Shown here piece by piece: positions 22,901 to 33,175 of a DNA stretch of 64,000 nt. Origin of the DNA: Ciona savignyi (lineage: Eukaryota > Chordata > Ascidiacea > Phlebobranchia > Cionidae). A program made the position numbers and the translations under genes. Numbering within the stretch: position 1 is the stretch's first letter; each line of letters begins with the position of its first letter. The stretch is from NCBI GenBank assembly GCA_000149265.1, contig CH003028.1, positions 1,543,082 to 1,607,081 of the forward strand, given 5' to 3'. The notes under the pieces were generated by a model. The model made no database searches and was not told where the DNA came from. It saw only the letters and a program-made list of their open reading frames with translations.

Positions 22901-25900
22901 ATCGGTTTCTGCCCAACCTGTCTGACTGTTTACACCCCATAAATGCATTGCTCGAAAAGGGACATAAATGGATCTGGTCTAAACAATGTCATGATGCATT
23001 CGAAGAGGTTAAGAGGTTAGTGGCATCAGACAAGGTGTTAATGCACTATAACCCAAAGTTACCCGTCAGACTGGCCTCGGATGCTTCCCCATATGGAATT
23101 GGTTGTGTTATTTCTCAGTGTGTTATCGACCGGAGTCGAACGCCCAATTGCGTTTGCCTCCCGTTCCTTATCAACCGCGGAAAGAAATTACTCCCAAATT
23201 GATAAAGAGGCACTAGCAATTGTATGGTCTGTAAAGAAATTTAATACTTACCTGTATGGTAGACATTTCACCATTGTCACAGATCATGCACCATTAACGT
23301 CAATACTTAATCCGAAAAAGGGCACCCCGTTGATGACGGCAGCTCGGTTACAAAGGTATGCCTTATTTTTATCAGCGCATGAATTTTCTATTGAATACCG
23401 TCGGACCACAGAGCATGGAAATGCAGATGCTATGTCACGACTTCATTGCGAACCAGCTACAAACTTAGATGTTGACTCTGTACAAATGTTTTATCAAGAG
23501 CAAGTGTCAACCTTACCCGTTACTGCAAGTGCAATTGCCCGTGCAACACGGTATGACCCAATGTTGTCTCGCGTATACACCAGTGTGTCCTCGGGTAAAT
23601 GGAGTAAAACCCCGGAGATGATACCATACTGGTCGAAACGGTATGAAATTTCCATTCATCAAGGATGTTTAGTGTGGGGTCCTCGGGTAATTATACCCAG
23701 GAAAATACAATCCTCTATCTTGAAGGAGCTGCATATTGGCCACTTGGGAATGGTTAAAATGAAAGCTTTGGCTAGAAGTTATGTATGGTGGCCCAATATT
23801 GACAAAGATTTGGAAAATATTTCTAAATCCTGTCCTGGGTGTCTTCAAAGTCGGGCTAAACCTACGGAGGTTCGCTTACACCCATGGCAATTTGCAGAAG
23901 GTCCGTGGCAGCGGGTACATGTGGATTTTGCAGGTCCATTTCAGAAAAACATGTTTTTTATTGCTGTAGATGCTTATTCAAAGTGGCCTGAAGTTATTCC
24001 AGTTTCATCTACAACCGCGGAGAGCACAATCGACGTGTTACGTACCATGTTTGCCAGAAATGGTATCCCAGAACAAATTGTGTCGGATAATGGCCCTCAA
24101 TTTACATCAACCGATTTTAAAATTTTTCTTAGCAAAAACGGTGTGCAACACATCACGTCCGCTCCGTATCACCCGGCTACAAATGGTCAAGCAGAACGAT
24201 TCGTGCAGACATTCAAGAAGGGACTGCGCTCGATGGCAAGTGAAAGGGGAAGTATTCACTGCAAATTAGCAAGATTTCTGCTACAATACAGAAATGCACC
24301 TCATTCCTTGACGAATGAGAGTCCTGCAATATTATTTTTAGGTAGATGCCTTCGAATGAGACTGGATCTGGTTCGCCCAGACGTGCGACAAACTGTTCGA
24401 GCAAATGTGACCAAACAAGTGATAAAACACCATGGTCAAGAACCTCGAGATTTTGAGATTGGACAAGCTGTGGCTGTTCTGGACTACCGGGGAACACATC
24501 GATGGGCAACGGGAAGAGTGTTGGCTAAACTCGGCTCTTTAACGTATTCTGTGCAGGTAGAACCCAATTTAACTTGGAAGAGACATGTAAATCAAATGTT
24601 TGCGGTACCGGAACCTACTGGCGCACCAGATTGTAATAGTAAAGTTAATAACCATAAGCGCAATGAATTTACTGATGTTACAAATCCACCTAATATAAAT
24701 ATACCACCTTGGGAGGACTTTCCTGTGCCAACTCCTACAGCAGACAATGACCAAAGAACTAATGAAAATGAAATTGTTGCCCCTGTTGAATGTACGACAC
24801 CTATTATCACTGTGCCAAACCGCCGATACCCAAATCGAATTCGTAACGCTCCGAAGCGACTTGATCTTTAATGTATTAATGCAATCGTATACCATGTCAA
24901 ATTAGTGTGGAGGATTGTTGTGTATTTATTTCGTATTTATGACGTCATTATTCGGTTGAATGATTTTATGTTTAATCACGTGACTTTGTTGTTCTCTGTG
25001 ACCTTGGGCCTAACGTGGTTTGCCCATATACCCGATTATAGTTCAGTGTTATTTTTTGCCTCCTGCACGCAATAAACTGCTGAGTATATAGCACTGCGGA
25101 GTGCAGTCTTTTTTCTATACTGGAAAATAAATCTGTTTAGTACTGGGTTAATAGTCATAACACTGCCTAGAAAAGATTACAACCTGAAAACGAATCAAGC
25201 TGCAGTATGCAATTCTCAGAACCAATTACCGCGTATTGTGTAGAATTTCTTGTGATTGGAAACTGAGACACAAGCTGAAAGATTATCTGCCATTGTTAAA
25301 AGAACGGCTTGAATCATGCAACAATTTGGATGGATTTCTCAGTGATCTGAGAACACTCATAGATAATGTGATAGACCATACACCCGTCAATCATTTTCCA
25401 AAATATTATGATGTGATATGTAAGGACCTAGAGGTATGGAAATGTTCAGAGGTATAAAATGTAGGATGTATGTTTAGATATAAGAATCAACAAGATAAAA
25501 TATCTTCAGATAATAAACTGTAAACATGGAGTGTCTGTTTAAGTCACAACTGCACATTTGAATAAAGTTGACTTTCTACCCTAAAAGCTTAATAACTGGG
25601 GGATAGGGGGATATTCATGTTTATCCCCGTGAATGGGAAAACCCCAGGGGTTATCACACGGGCAATCATCAGATCACCTCGCGCCCATCGTCGGGTTACC
25701 GGAGCTATTGCAGTGTGTTGTATTGTATGTGATAGACACGTTCCTTCAATTTGGTAGAACCCATTAATCCGCTGGGTTCAGGCAATGTCCGTAAAGTGCC
25801 TTGCCCAAGGACACAACCGACTAGTTAGCGACCAGTTTCGCACCTGCAACCTTTCGATTGAAAGGCGACGCACTTAACCGCTAGACCATCGGGCCGGAAC

Positions 25901-28900
25901 TTAGAAATACACATTGTAGTAATTGTGAATATGTACCCGGTACTGTTCAATGGTACCCTTTGCGTCAAGCCTAAGTTTCTGCCCCATAAATATATAACAA
26001 AACAACCACTTAAATAACTTTAGCAACTCATCTGTTGCTTTAAATAATGTTTTCTATACCCATACTTACTAAATATTCCTTGATTCATTTAGGATATTGG
26101 TTGGGAAAAAATTAAAAGCATCAGCCCACAATTTCGGAAAATCGAATTAGAATTCAATGACACAAACGAGAGAACTCATATTCTAAGGATTAATGTTACT
26201 GACAATTACCCTCAAGAATCACCCGAGATATCAACAGAGCTTCCGTGTCCTTTTATACCACTGTGGGTGCCAGGTGGCAGTTTATCGAGTGTCTGTGAAC
26301 AGTTCACCACTTCTCTTGAAATGTACCAATACCTATGGGACAGTGTGGATGAATTAAAACGGGAATGCTGGATCTTGGAGCCGGAACACCCAAATTATAG
26401 CTGTACATCACTAAGAATTTCACTTGGTATGGTGCTTGCTATTATACACAAATCAAAGTTAATAAGGATAGGATATTCATGTTTATCTGGCTGTGAATGG
26501 AAAAACGTTAGATTACCCTCGGGTTACCATATCTATTTTAGTGTATTGTGTATGATTGTGAGTTTAAGACAGTGGTTCCAAACCTTTTTTAGTGTCGGGG
26601 CCAAATTTCAAATTTTAGAATACGTATGGAGCCGCATGAAAACATGAAAACACACTGCTTAAAGAAAACAGTGACGTTTTATTTTTTTATTATTAGAATA
26701 AGATTTTTCTAATATTTTTAGGGGATTTTCAAAGGTCAATGAGAGCCGCAAGAAGGCTAGCTGGGAGCCGCATGCGGCCCTCGGAGCAGCGGTTGGGAAT
26801 CACTGGTTTAAGACATTCCTTTAATTTGGTAGAATCCATTATTCGACTTGGTTCTGAAAATGTCCTTTAAGTGCCTTGCCCAAAGACACAACCGATTAGC
26901 TAGCCACCAAAAGTCATGCAAAGTAACTAATCCTGATCTAACCCATTTTATTTTAGATTTATGTTTACCAAAATACAAAGTATGTTTAATGGCAGGTAAG
27001 AATTGTTCACTGCAAATACAAGTAAATCCACTGCAGCCAGATGAGCTACCCGAATGCCACTTTCTAGGTTCAAACTCAGTTGTGGCCAAACTTCAGACGA
27101 AGTATCAACAAGGCTATGAAGATTGGAGCGAAAACTTGTCAATTTTGCAGGTTGGATTGTCTTTGTGGTATTCCCAGGAGTGTTAAAATAACAGTTACTA
27201 CAACACAAGCAACAGTTGTTCTACCTTCTAAAAAATAATGTAATTGATAAACAAGTTTGTTTCAATAAAAAAGGAGTCTCTGCAGTTAAATTTCCAGAGT
27301 ATTTATTAATTGAATTTTGATAACATCTTTTGTCTCACTATCATATCCAAATTTCTAAATTAATATTCTAGTAACAAAGTGTTTTTCTAGACCAGGCATG
27401 GGCAACCCCTGGCACGCGTGCCCAACTTGGCACGCGAGCTCGTATTTCTGGCACGCTAGTTCAAAGAAATTAGATTCCTTTCTCTTAAAGATGATAACTT
27501 AAAAGTTGTTGTATTATTTGAGCTTTGGCCACGTGCATAAACTGTTTATTACCGTAAGTTGTGAAGGTTTGATTATTTATTACCGTGTTATTGTTACTTA
27601 ACAAATACCAAAAAAGAGTACAACAATCCGTTTGCAAATTTCTCAACCTGCTGCCACAGACGAATCGGACGTGAGAGAAATTTGTACGTTTGTGCAGCCA
27701 ACCAGATGTAGTTAATATCAGTTACCCTTAGCATCCTAATTTACTTTTGTTAGCAATTTGAGATACAAAGTGTTATAAGGCTAAACATGATGTACGATGT
27801 ACCGGTAAGATCATTCGGTATAGGTAAACGTCATAAATGCATATTTCGGGAAGAAAAAAAGACCGGTAACTTATTTCACATAAACTCATCGTTACGTTTA
27901 TCAAATTGCGTTAATGAGAGTAAAAATTCATCGTTGAACACACTTTTTTACCTGCCTAAGGTTTGCTCTATCAGTAATAGTACAGCGCTTGCTTATTTTG
28001 CAGTAAAGATAAAAATTAAAAGTCATAACTGTACAACAGCGGTTCTCAAACTGGGGTCCGCGGTCTTTTGGGGACCGCGAGACAATTTTCTGGGACCGCT
28101 AAGCACCTTCCAAAAAATTTAAACGACGCTTCTGAAAAAAAATGTAAAATTAAGTTTTTACGCAACTTTTCTTCCAATCAACTTAACAAACAATTTGTCA
28201 TGAAAGCTTACAGGCTATAGGCATTTATGACATCACAAGAAGCTATTTGATGTCACATTAGAGCAATTCAATAGTACAGAACTCCTACTATAGTAGGAAA
28301 TAGTACAACTCCTATTATAGTAGGAGTAAACATTCAAAAACAGAAAAATATGTTCTCACGAATTGTTAGTTGGCACGCGGAAGGATTTTTCCATTAGTTT
28401 TAGCCGATTTTGGCACCCATGCCGAGAAAGGTTGCCCACCCCTGTTCTAGACCCTGGTAAAAAAAATGTTGGTTGATTTACAGATTTGACTCTATATTAG
28501 TATATCTTTTTTAACTCAAATTCTATAAAAAATTAAATTAACAAAATTATGCCAAAAGATAATAAATAATACTTAATTTTATCCCTATCTCTTTATAAAT
28601 TACCATACTTTTCCACTGTAAATTGGGGTAAACCAACATAAACCAAACCTGTTTATGTACGACATACTTTAGCACTATTAAACATACTGAACTAAACATT
28701 TGAATTGGATAGGATATACGTAAATGGGAAAACCAAGGGAGTTAACAAGCGGGGCAATCGTCAGATCACCTCGCGCTCACCATTGGGTTACCAGGGCTAT
28801 TGCAGTATGTTATAAATGATACACATGTTCCTTTATTTAGTAGAACCCCTTAATCAGCTGGGTTCGGGCAATGTTCATTAAGTGCCTTACCCAAGGACAG

Positions 28901-31900
28901 ACTTGGACAACTAGATAATTCTAGTTTTCTAATTAGACTAATTAGAGCGAAATGTCGGTAATCTAATTCTAATCTAATTTGTGAAATGTTTTTATGCTCT
29001 AATTTTAATTCTAATCTAGTTTTCAGTTTTCCCAAAAATGCTAATTTGTCCAACGACGTTTTTGAGCAAGTGTTACAAAATATCCCTCGTGCAGGGAAAA
29101 CCAGTGCCAAGCCATCATCGCATTGCTTGCATCGTATAGTCATAGTAATTGTTGTTAATGAATAGTAGCCATAGTGACATAGTAGCTTGAAGGCTTTAGT
29201 CAGTTCAATATATTGCAGGCTGAGGCTGGCAGCGTGGGTTCCAACTGAACAACTGAACCCCTTATAACTGACGATTAATACTAAAAAAATCGAATTAAAT
29301 GTCTACTTCTTAAAATGTAGGCCTACCCCTTTTGGCACTACATACGTATACAAAATGTAGGGCTCATGATAAACATTTGTTATCCAAGATCGCGTGTGAT
29401 TATGACACCCCAATTACACGCAACACAGAGGGTCTTAAAAATTTCGACACTCACAGAACCGCAGCACTGCCAAGAAAAGATAAATTGTCTTTCTTTACAC
29501 TTTAAACCATATGGCTAGTGATTTATTTAGTCACTATAAAAATTAATATTTCTTTAGATGCCCTGTTAAATTAAAAAATCTAGGCCTATACCCAACATAG
29601 AAAATCCAAAGAAATCATGAAACATTGTAGAGATTCAGTTGTTAGTCGTTCAGTTAAAATTGATTCAGAGGTGTAGGGGTTCAGTTGTAAAGGAGTTCAG
29701 TCAAAAGGGGTTTAGCTGTAAAGGGGTTCAATTGAAAGGGGTTCAGTCGAAAGGGGTTCAGTTGAAAGTGATTCAGGTGTAAGGGGTTCATTTGTAGGGG
29801 TTCAGTTGTAAAGGGGTTCAGTTGTAAAGGGGTTCAGTTGAAAGGGTTTCAGTTGAAAGGGGTTCAGTTGAAAGGGGTTCAGTTGAAAGGGGTTCAGTTG
29901 TAGGGGTTCAGTTGTAGGGGTTCAGTTATAAGTGGTTCAGTTGTAATGGGGTTCAGTCGAAAGTGATTCAGGTTTAAGGGGTTCATTTGTAGGGGTTCAG
30001 TTAAAACTTGTAAGTGGTTTAGTTGTAAAGAGGTTCAGTTGAAAGTGGTTCCGTTGTAAGGGGTTCAGTTGCAGGGGTTCAGTTGTAGGGGTTCAGTTGT
30101 AGGGGTTCAGTTGTGAAGGGGGTTCAGTTGAAAGTGGTTCAGTTGTAAGGGGTTCAGTTGCAGGGGTTCAGTTGTAGGGGTTCAGTTGTAACTTATAAGT
30201 GGTTCAGTTGTAAAGCGGTTTAGTTGTAAAGCGGTTTAGTTGTAAAGGGGTTTAGTTGTAAAGGGGTTTAGTTGTAAGGGGTTTAGTTGTAAAGGGGGTT
30301 CAGTTGAAAGTGGTTTAGTTTAAGGGGTTCAGTTGTAGGGGTTCAGTTGTAACTTATAAGTGGTTCAGTTGTAAAGCGGTTTAGTTATAAAGGGGTTTAG
30401 TTGTAAAGGGGTTTAGTTGTAAGGGGTTTAGTTGTAAAGGGGGTTCAGTTGAAAGTGGTTCAGTTATAAGGGGTTCAGTTGCAGGGGTTCAGTTGTAGGG
30501 GTTTAGTTGTAGGGGTTTAGTTGTAGGGGTTCAGTTAAACAGGGTTCAGTTGTAAAGGGGTTCTGTTGTGGAGGGGTTTAGTTGTACAGAGGTTCAATTT
30601 TAAGGGGTTCAGTTGTTAAGAGTTCGGTTGACTAGTGACCAGCAACGTGACAATTAGTGATATTGCATTTCGTTTAGTGATTTTGGGAGAAGTTTTAGTG
30701 ATGTTTGAGAAGGGCAAGAAATGAGTTTTTTAGACTGTCGCAGATTTAGAACGAAATTGAGGTAAAAACATTTGTTGAGAATTTTTCTTCAATTTCCAAG
30801 TTTTTGCGAAATCAGTAATTCTAATTCTAATCTAATTTGGGAAAAACTGAGTAGCTCTAATTTTAATTCTAATCTAATTTTGAAAAACTGTGAAGCTCTA
30901 ATTTTAATTCTAATCTAATTTTAAAAAGCCGAAAAATTTCTAGTTGTCCAAGTCTGCCCAAGGACACACACGACTAGCTAGCTACCAGTTTCAATATAGG
31001 ATAGGATAGGATATTCATGTTTATCCCCGTGAATGGGAAAACCTAGGAGGTTATCACACGGGCAATCATCAGATCACCTCGCGCCCATCGTCGGGTTACC
31101 GGAGCTATTGCAGTGTGTTGTATATGATAGACACGTTCCTTCAATTTGGTAGAACCCATTAATCTGCTGGGTTCAGGCAATGTCCGTAAAGTGCCTTGCC
31201 CAAGGACACAACCGACTAGCTAGCGACCAGTTTCGCACCTGCAACCTTTCGATTGAAAGGCGACGCACTTAACCGCTAGACCACCGGGCCGGACATACCT
31301 TTCGGTAGAAAGACGTCGCATTAAACTACCAGACTAACCGGTCAGGAATTGGTTTTTACAATTTATCATGTGCAGAATATAACCGCAATGATTGGCGTTG
31401 AGCTGCCAAAACGGAAGGATAGAGATACAGAAACTAACATTCAATGTGGAATTTGTTATTGTTATAGACTGGGCACTGATATTCCAAATGAGGTCAGATT
31501 GTTGCTTTATGATAAGCTGCTATATATCAATATGACTTAACAATCTATACATTCTTATATCTCCAGCGAATTGACTGTTGACTATAGTTTTTAATTTTTT
31601 ATTTGCTGGTATTATACACAAATCTAAGTTAATATGCACAAACCCTGCATATCTGTGCCAATTTCCAAAATTCTGATTATGTATCTTTATAATTTTTTAA
31701 CTCTGGCACAGCGCAATCCATGTTAAATACGATTACAACTAGCACCCACACAGGTTTGCAATGAAGAAAAATGCAACCAGATCTACCACCACCAGTGTTT
31801 GTTGGAATGGCTACGTTCAATACCTGGTGTTAAACAAAGTTTCGGAGTTCTGTTTGGGGAATGCCCCTACTGCTGTGCTGCTATTAATGTAAAGATACTT

Positions 31901-31909
31901 GCAACTTGA
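19991..31909 (+). CDS. FANCL: FANCL, Fanconi anaemia core-complex RING E3 ubiquitin ligase
   Basis: Six exons: 19991-20112, 25244-25433, 26093-26426, 26996-27150, 31376-31492 and 31754-31909. All are GT-AG and phase-consistent, giving 357 residues (human 375). FANCL monoubiquitinates FANCD2/FANCI during DNA crosslink repair. Exon 1 encodes the amino ELF-like part (LYDGFVLCGGRSHRIQIYP, human VYEGFISAQGRDFHLRIVLP). Exons 2-4 encode the double-RWD (URD) region with DIGWEKIKS, ESPEISTELPCPF and ELPECHFLGS. Exons 5-6 encode the C-terminal PHD-like RING: CGICYCYRLGTDIPNE, VCNEEKCNQIYHHQC and GECPYC. AATAAA lies 12 bases after the stop. Intron 1 holds a Ty3-type retroelement, intron 2 a SINE, intron 3 a SINE with a nested hAT element, and intron 4 two large repeats. 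The gene converges on BAP1. Confidence 0.93.
20113..20668 (+). other. FANCL intron 1, left part
   Basis: AT-rich intron sequence between the exon 1 donor (AA|GTAAGA) and the retroelement. A short worn SINE-like motif (GGGAGCTATTGTAGTGTGTA) is seen near 20436. Nothing else is recognised. Confidence 0.5.
20669..20841 (+). repeat. 5' LTR of the Ty3-type element
   Basis: A 173-bp copy beginning TGTTGTGTATTTATTTCGTA and ending in ATATAACA. It contains GACGTCA and a CAATAAA-type polyadenylation signal. A likely primer-binding region (TGGCGACGAGGATGGGA) follows. Confidence 0.88.
20907..21620 (+). mobile_element. gag region of the Ty3-type element
   Basis: It encodes a capsid-like helical region followed by a CCHC-type zinc knuckle (MHCGRTGHAAKYC). 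Such gag proteins form the particle in which reverse transcription takes place. Confidence 0.85.
21620..24871 (+). mobile_element. pol region of the Ty3-type element
   Basis: Protease (ELDTGSALSVM), reverse transcriptase (KLDLKNAYLQM, ILDDMIITG), RNase H (LASDASPYGIG, TDHAPL) and integrase (HIGHLGMVKMKA, SDNGPQFTS, NGQAERF) occur in the order typical of Ty3/gypsy elements of the Mag group. Confidence 0.88.
24916..25093 (+). repeat. 3' LTR of the Ty3-type element
   Basis: A 178-bp near-identical copy of the 5' LTR, preceded by a purine-rich stretch (GTGTGGAGGA). Matching target duplications next to the two LTRs are not evident. Confidence 0.88.
25601..25898 (-). mobile_element. full-length SINE in FANCL intron 2
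   Basis: Nearly identical to the 15074-15369 copy. On the plus strand it runs from GGATAGGGGGATATTC tail repeats to the tRNA-like head ending CCATCGGGCCGG, so it is a young insertion. Confidence 0.9.
26463..26912 (-). mobile_element. older SINE in FANCL intron 3, split by a hAT element
   Basis: The tail side (26463-26569: GGATAGGATATTCATGTTTA) and the head side (26814-26912: TTTGGTAGAATCCATTATTC, TGCCTTGCCCAAAGACACAA) belong to one SINE and are separated by the 26570-26805 element. Confidence 0.8.
26570..26805. mobile_element. hAT-type non-autonomous element nested in a SINE
   Basis: A 236-bp element with ends CAGTGGTTCCAAACC and GGTTGGGAATCACTG. The exact 8-bp target duplication GTTTAAGA flanks it (26562-26569 and 26806-26813). 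No coding capacity. Confidence 0.92.
27393..28444. mobile_element. 1.05-kb hAT-type element in FANCL intron 4
   Basis: Ends CAGGCATGGGCAACCCCTGG and AAGGTTGCCCACCCCTG are inverted repeats. The exact 8-bp target duplication TTCTAGAC is at 27385-27392 and 28445-28452. GGCACGC motifs cluster at the left end. Inside, at 28038, begins another hAT-like terminus (CAGCGGTTCTCAAACTGGGG). Near 28283-28328 there are short palindromes of the type CTACTATAGTAG. No intact transposase is visible. Confidence 0.9.
28898..30956. mobile_element. 2.06-kb hAT-type element carrying a G-rich minisatellite
   Basis: Ends CAGACTTGGACAACTAGA and TCTAGTTGTCCAAGTCTG are perfect inverted repeats. The exact 8-bp target duplication CCCAAGGA is at 28890-28897 and 30957-30964. 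Subterminal repeats of the type AATTCTAATCTAATTTT occur at both sides in the same orientation. The middle is a minisatellite (29640-30625). No transposase frame is seen, so it is non-autonomous. Confidence 0.92.
29640..30625 (+). repeat. GGGGTTCAGTTG minisatellite, about 1 kb
   Basis: Roughly sixty imperfect units of 13-17 bases with consensus GGGGTTCAGTTGTAAA and variants (GTTGAAA, GTTGCA, GTTTAGTTG). Higher-order groups are visible, for example blocks containing AACTTATAAGTGGTTCAG repeated near 30188 and 30352. Runs of three or four G at regular spacing on one strand make G-quadruplex formation possible. Confidence 0.92.
30996..31293 (-). mobile_element. young full-length SINE in FANCL intron 4
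   Basis: Nearly identical to the 15074-15369 and 25601-25898 copies, with GGATAGGATAGGATA tail and complete tRNA-like head. It lies inside the head region of an older SINE. Confidence 0.9.
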
Positions 31910-31920
31910 ATATTTTGATC

Positions 31921-31926
31921 AATAAA
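31921..31926 (+). terminator. FANCL polyadenylation signal
   Basis: AATAAA is followed by a T-rich stretch, just downstream of the TGA at 31907-31909. Confidence 0.7.
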
Positions 31927-33175
31927 GTTTTTGTTGACTGTATTATTAGTTTTGGTATTTTATTAGATTAGTTTGAAAGAGAATATTGTTATATCACATT
32001 CTATAACAATTTCTTTATTATTTTGATTCCACTAAAAATTGTCCAGACACTGCAAAAACTAGAAAATGAAATAGTTTAAATCTAATTTTAGAAACTCCTG
32101 TTAAAACTAGTTTAGAGAGTGACACAAGTTTTTAACACTGGTTATTTTTAGATTATGTTGTGCCTTAAACCAATAAATAAGGGAAACACTTGGAAAGCTT
32201 ATTTTTATAAGGATACAAGCTTAGGACTGGTCTCAATTATACTGCCCCTTGGCTGTTATACGGTGCTAAAAATTATTATTGTTAATTCAACCAAATAGCT
32301 TAGTGCGTGCCTTTTTGTTAAAAGTTTGTATGAGCGAAACCGGGAGGTAGTCGGTTGTGTTTTTGTCAAGGCAATTATCAGGGATCGCTTTGACCCATTA
32401 TTAGGCTAAATTAAAACAGCAGCAACGTAGTATTGACATAACACTGCAATAGTTTCAGCAACTGGACAATTGGCACAAGTTATCAGACTAGCCATAAATA
32501 AATACTTTAATACGAAATTCCTACCCACCAGAATATAATAATTAAATTTTTAGGGAAAGCAAAACTTGGTGCAGGGAGTTATTAAGATGAGATGATGCCT
32601 ATGACCCATTAATCAATCGGACACTGCACGCCGTCTGCTAACTGCTGACAATCTAAAATAAAATCTGCTTGGCTACTGAAAACAATGAGACTTTCATATA
32701 TAAATGAGCAATATTGTATTAGTAACAATATAATGCAATGGGAGAAGAAATAGAACTGCAGACATTTTTTTCCTTCTGCTTATTAGTAGTTTTAAAGATT
32801 GTTAAATGACATCAAAGTTGGCATATGATGCTCCTGTTTATCACAGAGGTTGGGAAAACACAAGGGGAGTTTCAATGAGGGCATTTGTAAAAAGCAGAAT
32901 AGCATGCGACCACTGTAGGGCTTTCAGGAATATTTTTAGTGCATTGCATGATGGAAATTGACTGGGTTAATTAATAACTTATGTGCAATCTCCAGGATTG
33001 AACGAAAAAAGCATTTGTAAAAGGCAGGTTTTAATCACTAATTTTCAAGCTGACAGTGAGGTGCAATACTATTGAGCCATCAGCTGAAACCCAAGAAAAA
33101 CCTTGACACAACCAACAAGACATTAATTAACAACTTTAAAAACACAACCATAATTAAGAACATCACGACATCAAT
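31927..33175. other. convergent intergenic region between FANCL and BAP1
   Basis: Both transcripts end here. Apart from the worn SINE-like fragment, no gene is recognised. Confidence 0.5.
32305..32480 (+). mobile_element. very worn SINE-like fragment
   Basis: AGTGCGTGCCTTTTTGTTAA, GAGCGAAACCGG, TAGTCGGTTGTGTTTTTGTC and GACCCATTATTAGG follow the order of the SINE with many changes. Confidence 0.4.

Larger units (their letters stand above)
20669..25093 (+). mobile_element. Ty3-type (Mag/K02A2.6-like) LTR retrotransposon, nearly whole
   Basis: The element is about 4.4 kb, lies in FANCL intron 1 and is in the same orientation as the gene. Parts in order: 5' LTR, a gag region (about 20.9-21.6 kb) with a nucleocapsid zinc knuckle, then a pol region (about 21.6-24.9 kb) with aspartic protease, reverse transcriptase (LDDM-type active site), RNase H and integrase (HHCC finger and DDE core), then the 3' LTR. 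The LTRs differ by about two substitutions and one short length difference over about 175 bp, so insertion is recent. It looks nearly whole, with about two changes of reading frame, one of which may be the normal gag-pol read-through of the family. No envelope region is seen. Treated as a fossil. Confidence 0.93.
28707..31343 (-). mobile_element. old SINE broken into three by two later insertions
   Basis: SINE pieces lie at 28707-28897, 30957-30995 and 31294-31343. They are separated by a 2.06-kb hAT-type element and by a younger SINE. The last piece (CTTTCGGTAGAAAGACGTCGC, ACTACCAGAC) is the tRNA-like head of the old copy. The order of insertion is therefore old SINE first, then the hAT element and the young SINE. 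Confidence 0.8.

Noticed and set aside
29640-30625. CRISPR-like look of regularly spaced repeats
   Set aside because: Units are 13-17 bases without unique spacers, the array sits inside a hAT-type element, and the genome is eukaryotic.
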